Positions 58,819 through 64,000 of a stretch of 64,000 nucleotides of DNA are shown here, one piece after another. The stretch comes from Metaclostridioides mangenotii (GTDB lineage Bacteria > Bacillota > Clostridia > Peptostreptococcales > Peptostreptococcaceae). Positions within the stretch are counted from its first letter, which is position 1. Every line of letters begins with the position of its first letter. The DNA lies in contig NZ_JAGGJX010000001.1 of the NCBI RefSeq assembly GCF_017873185.1, positions 1,054,001 through 1,118,000 of the forward strand. Reading direction: 5' to 3'. The notes beneath the pieces were generated by a model. The model did not search any database, was not told where the DNA came from, and saw only the letters and a program-made list of their open reading frames with translations. A program made the position numbers and the translations under genes.

Positions 58819-59559
58819 CTAAATAACAATTCCACCATTTGGACTTATTACTTGTCCTGTAAAGAAATCAGCCTTATCTGATGCTAAAAACAGTGCACAA
58901 TTAGATATATCTTCAGGTTTTCCAAGTTTCATCAAAGGAGTCTCCTGTCTAAATAACTCAAGGTCATCTCCATCTATTTGCTCTAACATATCCGTAACTA
59001 TAGCGCCGGGAGCTATACAATTTACCTGTATATTAGAAGGTCCAACTTCTTTTGCAAGTGCCTTTGTAAGACCTATTATTCCCGCCTTTGATGTAGAATA
59101 GTGTACTTCACAAGATCCACCAGTTATTCCCCATATAGAAGATATATTTATTATTTTACCCTTTTTTTCAGAAATCATATGTCTAAGAGCAGTTTGTGCG
59201 CAATGGAACACTCCTTTTAAGTTTACATTCATAAGGTTGTCCCAGTCCTCATCAGAAATATCAGTAAATAGCATTCCCTTAGCTACACCCGCATTATTTA
59301 CAAGAACATCTAAATCTCCAAACTCTTTTAAACAGTACTCAAACATAGACTCAACTTCATCTCTCTTGCTTACATCAGCCTTAAATGTTTTAACAGAAAG
59401 ACCTTCGCCTTCTAATCTAGTCTGTAGTTCCTTAGCCTTATCCTTAGACTTATTGTAATTTATTAAAACATTATAGCCTTCCCTAGCAAACTTTTCTGCC
59501 ATATTGCTTCCAATGCCCCTAGATGACCCTGTAATTAAAACGGTTTTCTTTTGTATCAT
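58819..59559 (-). CDS. SDR-family reductase, YmfI-like (EF-P modification type)
   Basis: A 246-residue short-chain reductase. GSSRGIGSNMAEKFA nucleotide site, NNAG, Ser in INISSIWGITGGS and Y-x-x-x-K in YSTSKAGIIGLTKALAKE, plus GQVISPNGGIVI. Unlike the operonic FabG (37017), it has the IWGITGGSCEVHYS segment typical of YmfI, the EF-P 5-aminopentanone reductase. A second FabG cannot be excluded. Start ATG 59559 after GAGGTGAG. Confidence 0.82.
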   Translation of the reverse strand: MIQKKTVLITGSSRGIGSNMAEKFAREGYNVLINYNKSKDKAKELQTRLEGEGLSVKTFKADVSKRDEVESMFEYCLKEFGDLDVLVNNAGVAKGMLFTDISDEDWDNLMNVNLKGVFHCAQTALRHMISEKKGKIINISSIWGITGGSCEVHYSTSKAGIIGLTKALAKEVGPSNIQVNCIAPGAIVTDMLEQIDGDDLELFRQETPLMKLGKPEDISNCALFLASDKADFFTGQVISPNGGIVI

Positions 59560-59614
59560 CAATCTCACCTCAAAAATTTATTTATATTTAAATATATTTT
59601 TATTACATAAAATC

Positions 59615-59644
59615 AGGGCTGTCTCAAAATTTTGAGACAGCCCT
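59615..59644 (-). terminator. terminator after prkC
   Basis: A perfect 30-nt palindrome, AGGGCTGTCTCAAAA followed by TTTTGAGACAGCCCT, ending the rsmB-rlmN-prpC-prkC transcript and preceding the reductase gene. The stem is strong; the T run after it is short. Confidence 0.78.
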
Positions 59645-59703
59645 ATAAAAATACATTGTATTTTTATTAAATTCAACAATCGATAAATTATGTGGCTTCC
59701 CTA

Positions 59704-61629
59704 TTACTCAGTATCTGTACTGCCAGATCCTCCAGATCCACCTGATCCATTTCCTGAGCCCGACCCAGAACCACCTGATTCTGATCCATTTCCTGAGCCT
59801 GTTTCTGATCCATTTCCAGTTCCAGTTCCTGGATTTGTTCCAGTTCCTGGGTTTGTTCCAGTTCCTGGATTTGTTCCAGTTCCTGGATTTGTTTCACCTC
59901 CAGTTCCTGGATTTGTTCCAGTTCCTGGATTTGTTCCGGTTCCTGATTCATTACCTGTGCCTTGATCTGGCGGTTGAGTAGTATTATTATCATCATTTTT
60001 GTTTTCATTTGGATCTATAACTTCAGATTCATCTGATTTTTTACTTACAACAAGGTTTATTCTATCTCCCTCTTTTACGTTTGTAGATCCCGCTCTTGGA
60101 CTTTGACTTAGTACAGTTCCTTCTTTTTCATTTGTACTGTATTCGTATTTGACCGTTCCCAGTTTCAGATTTGCATCCTTAAGAGCCTCTTTTGCATCGC
60201 TCAGCGTAAGCCCTACAACATCTGGAGCCGATATACTATCTGCTCCTTTACTTAATACTACAGCTACTACATCTCCTTTATCCAACTTTGTACCTGCTGG
60301 AGGTGTCTGTGAAATTATACAGTCCTCTTCTACATCTTCACTGTATTCACTGCTTTTTACTTTAATGCTTACTCCCATTTTATCTAACTCTGTCCTAGCT
60401 TCGTCTAATGTCATATTTACAAGATTTGGAGCAACAGAGTCCCCTCCAAGTGCTGGTTTTATAAACATTTTATATGCAAATGCGAATTGAGCCATTAATA
60501 TAATTATAAGTATTACAGCTGCAATTCTTAATCTCTTTTTAGTCTTTGGACTATCTTTCTTTTTCTTCTTCTTTCTTCTCTCTCGCCTTTTTGATCTTCT
60601 CTTTTCTTCTTCATAGTCGTCATCGTCATCATCCTCGTACTCATCTTCATCTTCGTACTCATCTTCAAAGTAACTATCGTCTTCTTCCATATCTGGAATT
60701 GACATTGGATTTAACTTTTCTGATACCGACTGGTTTTCTAAGTTTAATTTTTTAGGATCTATCTTTTTAGTTTCAAAGTCATTGTACTCTTTGATAAAAT
60801 CTAGATCTATATTTTTTTCAATGTAATCAATATCTTCAATTAATTCTTCAGCAGTTTGATATCTATCTGAAGCAGATTTCTCAGTTAATTTTTTTATTAA
60901 AGTTCTAACGCTCTGTGGTATACTAACTTTTTCATCAGATGTAAACTCGATATCATCGTTAATATGTTGAAGCGCTATTGAAATAGGGCTGTCACCTCTA
61001 AAAGGAACTTTTCCTAATAACATTTCATATATAACTATACCTAATGAGTATAAATCTGCACTATTAGTCACAAACTTACCTTTAGCTTGTTCTGGTGAAA
61101 AATAGTGAACAGATCCTATAACACTTCCTATATTAGTTACAGTGGTATTCGATACAGCTTTCGCAATACCAAAGTCAGCTACCTTAACTACTCTACCTTC
61201 ATTTGAGATAAGTATGTTGTGAGGCTTTATATCTCTATGTATTATACCCTTTTTATGGGCAGCACCAAGAGCTAATGCAATCTGCTTGGTTATATCTAAA
61301 GCAGTGTATTCATCTAAAGTTCCCTCGTTTTGTATAATCTCCTTTAAGTTTTGACCATCTACAAACTCCATTACTATATAGTGAACTTTGCCATCTTCGC
61401 CTACATCGTACACATTAACTATATTTGGGTGAGATAAACTAGCTACCGCTTCAGCTTCTCTCTTAAATTTTGTTAAAAATTCCTCGTCATCAACAAACTC
61501 TGGTCTAAGGACCTTTAGAGCTACGGTTCTATTTAGCAACTTGTCTTTAGCCTCGTAAACAAAGGCCATACCCCCATCGCCAATCTTTCTGATGATCTCA
61601 TATCTATTTCCTAAAATTGTTTCTCCCAC
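59704..61629 (-). CDS. prkC: serine/threonine protein kinase with PASTA domains
   Basis: A 641-residue membrane kinase. Kinase motifs: GDGGMAFVYEA (about 17), ALKVLRP (Lys about 40), HRDIKPHNIL (about 134) and DFGIAKA. Then a juxtamembrane acidic run (EDEYEDEDEYEDDDDDDYEEE) abutting a basic run, one transmembrane helix (about 370-390), and two PASTA domains that sense peptidoglycan fragments. The last 85 residues are a Gly/Thr/Asn/Pro repeat tail (TNPGTG units) rare in this family. GTG start. Coupled with the phosphatase gene. Confidence 0.95.
   Translation of the reverse strand: MGETILGNRYEIIRKIGDGGMAFVYEAKDKLLNRTVALKVLRPEFVDDEEFLTKFKREAEAVASLSHPNIVNVYDVGEDGKVHYIVMEFVDGQNLKEIIQNEGTLDEYTALDITKQIALALGAAHKKGIIHRDIKPHNILISNEGRVVKVADFGIAKAVSNTTVTNIGSVIGSVHYFSPEQAKGKFVTNSADLYSLGIVIYEMLLGKVPFRGDSPISIALQHINDDIEFTSDEKVSIPQSVRTLIKKLTEKSASDRYQTAEELIEDIDYIEKNIDLDFIKEYNDFETKKIDPKKLNLENQSVSEKLNPMSIPDMEEDDSYFEDEYEDEDEYEDDDDDDYEEEKRRSKRRERRKKKKKKDSPKTKKRLRIAAVILIIILMAQFAFAYKMFIKPALGGDSVAPNLVNMTLDEARTELDKMGVSIKVKSSEYSEDVEEDCIISQTPPAGTKLDKGDVVAVVLSKGADSISAPDVVGLTLSDAKEALKDANLKLGTVKYEYSTNEKEGTVLSQSPRAGSTNVKEGDRINLVVSKKSDESEVIDPNENKNDDNNTTQPPDQGTGNESGTGTNPGTGTNPGTGGETNPGTGTNPGTGTNPGTGTNPGTGTGNGSETGSGNGSESGGSGSGSGNGSGGSGGSGSTDTE
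59815..59945. repeat. 18-bp tandem repeats encoding the kinase tail
   Basis: GGATTTGTTCCAGTTCCT-type units recur six to seven times in head-to-tail array (one copy GGTTTGTTCC..., one separated by TTTCACCTC). Each encodes TNPGTG. Such arrays can gain or lose copies by replication slippage. Confidence 0.85.
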
Positions 61630-61645
61630 ATTATCACCGTCCTAA

Positions 61646-62398
61646 TTATACTCTTATTAAGATAACAGAAACATTATCTTTACCAGAAACATCATTTGCC
61701 ATATTTATCAATTTAGCGCTTATTTCATCTATATCTTCTTCTTTAAATTCAATTATTGTTTGTCTTATTTCATTATCATTTACAAATCCAATAAGCCCAT
61801 CTGTAGCCATGAGAATAAAATCTCCTTCTCTCAGCTTCTTTTTAAATATATCTACAACAACCATATCGTCTGTGCCTACAGCACGAGTTATATGGTTTCT
61901 TTGAGGATGAGTCTTTGCTTCTTCTTCTGTAATAACTTTTGCCATTATAAGTTCTTCAACTACAGAATGGTCTATTGTTATTTTATCAAATTTTCTGTCG
62001 TGTAACAAATAGCACCTACTATCGCCTACGTTTGCAACATAGATGTTGTTGTTGTAGATTATTGCAGTTACTAGTGTTGTACCCATACCATCAAATTCCA
62101 AAGCTTCTTTAGATTTATTGTGTATTATCGTATTTACATTGTTATAAGCTTGTTTTAGAACGTCATCGATATAGTCAATTTTAATACTTTCCCTCTGCAA
62201 TAGATTTTCTTTTAGAAATTTAATTATGTTGGAAACTGCCAATTTACTCGCAACTTCGCCTTTGTTATGGCCACCCATACCATCAGCTATTGCAAATATG
62301 CCCATAGGCCCAAATTCTGTTTCTATAATTTCTCCCTCACAGTAATCTTCATTGTTCTTTCTTATTTTTCCTATATGGGAGGCACAACTATAATCCAT
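61646..62398 (-). CDS. prpC: PP2C-family protein phosphatase, Stp/PrpC type
   Basis: A 250-residue Mn/Mg-dependent phosphatase that reverses PrkC phosphorylation. SCASHIGKIRKNNEDYCEG, FAIADGMGGHNKGEVAS, VGDSRCYLL and ATDGLIGFVNDNEI contain the metal-binding Asp residues. Lies upstream of prkC in one operon. AAGGAGG before ATG 62398. Confidence 0.97.
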   Translation of the reverse strand: MDYSCASHIGKIRKNNEDYCEGEIIETEFGPMGIFAIADGMGGHNKGEVASKLAVSNIIKFLKENLLQRESIKIDYIDDVLKQAYNNVNTIIHNKSKEALEFDGMGTTLVTAIIYNNNIYVANVGDSRCYLLHDRKFDKITIDHSVVEELIMAKVITEEEAKTHPQRNHITRAVGTDDMVVVDIFKKKLREGDFILMATDGLIGFVNDNEIRQTIIEFKEEDIDEISAKLINMANDVSGKDNVSVILIRV

Positions 62399-62416
62399 AC
62401 GATTTCCTCCTTGTTA

Positions 62417-63448
62417 TCACTTATATTTTCTCCTCAACTGACCACAAGCTCCACTTATATCAGAACCTCTTGATATTCTAACTGTGGCAGGTATATTGTG
62501 TTTTTCAAGATTGTCTCTAAATTTGTAAATATATACTTTATCAGGCTTTTCGTATTCCCTTTCATCGACTTTATTTATAGGAATAAGATTTACATGACAT
62601 AACATACCTTTAAGTAGCTTAGCAAGTGCATCTGCTTCTTTTTCAGAGTCATTTACACCTTTTATCAAAGAGTACTCAAAAGTGATTCTTCTATTTGTCT
62701 TTTTTATATAATAACGACAAGCCTTTATTATTTCATCGATAGTGTAAGATTTTGCAACAGGCATTATCTCTTTTCTAATACTATCATATGGCGAATGGAG
62801 AGATATTGCAAGATTTATCGGTATTTCTAAATCTGCAAGCTCGTAAATCTTAGGTACAATACCACAAGTCGATAGTGTTATATGCCTGTATCCTAAGTTT
62901 AAGCCATTCTCTTCGTTAACAATTTCCAGGAATTTTTTAGAGTTTTCAAAATTATCTAGCGGCTCTCCACTTCCCATCATTACTACATTTGATACTCTCT
63001 TACCAGTGTCTTTTTGAACCTGCATAATCTGATCTAAAATTTCCCACGGCTCCAGATTTCTGACTAGACCATCGATTGTAGATGCACAGAAGTTACATCC
63101 CATTCTGCATCCTACCTGATTAGTGACACATACTGTCGTTCTATCTCCATAGTCCATCATCACTGTTTCTATTATATTTCCGTCCGCCAATAAAAACAAA
63201 TATTTTTTTGTTCCATCTATCTTAGACTCTAGTTTTAATTCCTGTTCTAAAGTTCCTATATAAGCGTTTTGCTCTAATTTTTCTCTTAAAGATTTGGGAA
63301 TATTTTTCATATCATCAAAATTTTCTGCACCTTTATATATCCATGAAAAAATCTGACTTCCTCTAAATGCTTTTTCTCCGATTTCCTTCATGTATTCCTT
63401 TATCTCATCCTCGGTAAAATTTTTCATCGCTACTTTTTTATCTTCCAC
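62417..63448 (-). CDS. rlmN: dual-specificity rRNA/tRNA adenine-C2 methyltransferase RlmN
   Basis: A 343-residue radical SAM enzyme. CRMGCNFCAS contains the CxxxCxxC iron-sulfur motif, GEPLDNF and SLHSPYDSIR follow, and the N-terminal FTEDEIKEYMKEIGEKAFRGSQIFSWIYKG is typical. It methylates A2503 of 23S rRNA and A37 of some tRNAs. GTG start at 63448 after TTAGGTAG. Order rsmB-rlmN-prpC-prkC is conserved in Firmicutes. Confidence 0.97.
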   Translation of the reverse strand: MEDKKVAMKNFTEDEIKEYMKEIGEKAFRGSQIFSWIYKGAENFDDMKNIPKSLREKLEQNAYIGTLEQELKLESKIDGTKKYLFLLADGNIIETVMMDYGDRTTVCVTNQVGCRMGCNFCASTIDGLVRNLEPWEILDQIMQVQKDTGKRVSNVVMMGSGEPLDNFENSKKFLEIVNEENGLNLGYRHITLSTCGIVPKIYELADLEIPINLAISLHSPYDSIRKEIMPVAKSYTIDEIIKACRYYIKKTNRRITFEYSLIKGVNDSEKEADALAKLLKGMLCHVNLIPINKVDEREYEKPDKVYIYKFRDNLEKHNIPATVRISRGSDISGACGQLRRKYK

Positions 63449-63455
63449 TATATCA

Positions 63456-64000
63456 CTACCTAACTCTCACTAATTTTGCTATAAAGAATCCATCCATAGC
63501 GTGCACATTAGGATAAATCTTCAGCACTCCGCTGTTTTGTTCTTCTAAATCTATTTCTACTGAATCTATAGGATCTAATTTAAATCCTTCATTATCTTTT
63601 AAAAATGCTTTGACAACATTTATATTTTCTTCGTCTTGAATCGTACATGTACTGTACACAAGTGTGCCACCTATCTTTACATATTTTGAGGCATTATCGA
63701 GAATTTTCCTCTGAATTGCAGGTAATTCTTTTAGATCTTCTTTTTCTTTGAACTTTATCTCGGGCTTTCTTTTAACTATTCCAAGCCCTGAACAAGGCAC
63801 ATCTGTAAGTACATAGTCAAACTTATCTACACTTTTTTCATCGAACTTTAGTGCATCGTATTCTTCCACATCTACGTTGTTTAGTCCAAGTCTAGTTACA
63901 GAAGATTTAATAAGCTTCAACTTGTGATTAAAAATATCTCTAGCAACAACTTTTCCTGTATTATTCATAATTGTAGCAACATGCGTAGTCTTTCCACCAG
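63456..64000 (-). CDS. rsmB: 16S rRNA (cytosine967-C5)-methyltransferase, C-terminal part (runs off right edge)
   Basis: The final 180 residues of RsmB; the reading frame continues through the right edge of the window (GGKTTHVATIMNNTGKVVARD precedes the internal Met at 63968). The catalytic residues are visible: PCSGLG in DVPCSGLGIVKRKPE and the nucleophile TC in YSTCTIQDEEN. The AdoMet-binding GGK segment lies at the edge. The RNA-binding NusB-like N-terminus is outside. Confidence 0.95.
   Translation of the reverse strand, partial: GGKTTHVATIMNNTGKVVARDIFNHKLKLIKSSVTRLGLNNVDVEEYDALKFDEKSVDKFDYVLTDVPCSGLGIVKRKPEIKFKEKEDLKELPAIQRKILDNASKYVKIGGTLVYSTCTIQDEENINVVKAFLKDNEGFKLDPIDSVEIDLEEQNSGVLKIYPNVHAMDGFFIAKLVRVR

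Noticed and set aside
59690-59965. Plus-strand frame rich in VPVPGFVP
   Set aside because: It is the antisense of the repeat tail of the kinase gene; no ribosome site and purely a shadow of the 18-bp repeats.

Overview
The window is low-GC Firmicutes DNA, most like the Peptostreptococcaceae (Clostridioides and relatives). Four things suggest this. The gene order is the clostridial/Bacillus order (rpmF-yceD, tmcAL/ylbM, ylbJ, coaD, rsmD, recG, yloV-yloU, rpmB, thiN-rpe-rsgA, prkC-prpC-rlmN-rsmB). Enoyl reduction in fatty acid synthesis is by FabK under FapR control. The sporulation membrane gene ylbJ is present. A CWB2-type cell wall protein is encoded. Species cannot be named from the sequence alone.

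Positions 1 to about 28,620 are most of a prophage of contractile-tailed (PBSX/XkdK-like, myovirus) type; its left part, with tail end, baseplate and lysis genes, lies outside. Reading right to left in the direction of late transcription: integrase (+ strand, 27.4-28.5 kb); a cell-surface CWB2 protein probably expressed in the lysogen; a repressor with a divergent promoter/operator switch (24.8-24.9 kb); antirepressor, excisionase-like HTH and small genes; RecT plus a PDDEXK nuclease; a replication initiator gene carrying a 27-bp repeat array that looks like an origin; many small ORFs, an orphan methyltransferase, SSB, a nucleoid-associated protein, a DUF1064 nuclease-like protein and an ArpU-like late regulator; then a roughly 280-nt non-coding stretch of perfect hairpins that includes a tRNA-like acceptor/T-arm minihelix; a separately transcribed membrane/coiled-coil gene; and finally small and large terminase, portal, minor head protein, scaffold, capsid, connector, tail sheath, tube, tail chaperone and tape measure. 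The tail chaperone has a textbook -1 frameshift signal (A AAA AAC, 7-nt spacer, 10-bp perfect stem-loop) leading into a 55-codon overlapping frame.

The prophage interrupts the host gene yjiG after about 50 codons; yjiH, an M20 peptidase and a divergent unusual regulator follow (28.6-32.3 kb). Next come an OpuC-type osmolyte ABC transporter with fused permease and binding protein (32.5-35.1 kb); the fapR-plsX-fabH-fabK-fabD-fabG-acpP-fabF fatty acid operon, whose promoter carries a clear FapR operator (35.4-42.4 kb); rpmF-yceD and ackA; tmcAL, ylbJ and an integrase-like gene on the + strand; coaD-rsmD-recG-fakA/yloV-yloU; rpmB; a TipAS-type MerR regulator with a 19-bp-spacer promoter; and the thiN-rpe-rsgA-ymfI-prkC-prpC-rlmN-rsmB housekeeping and signalling cluster, which runs off the right edge.
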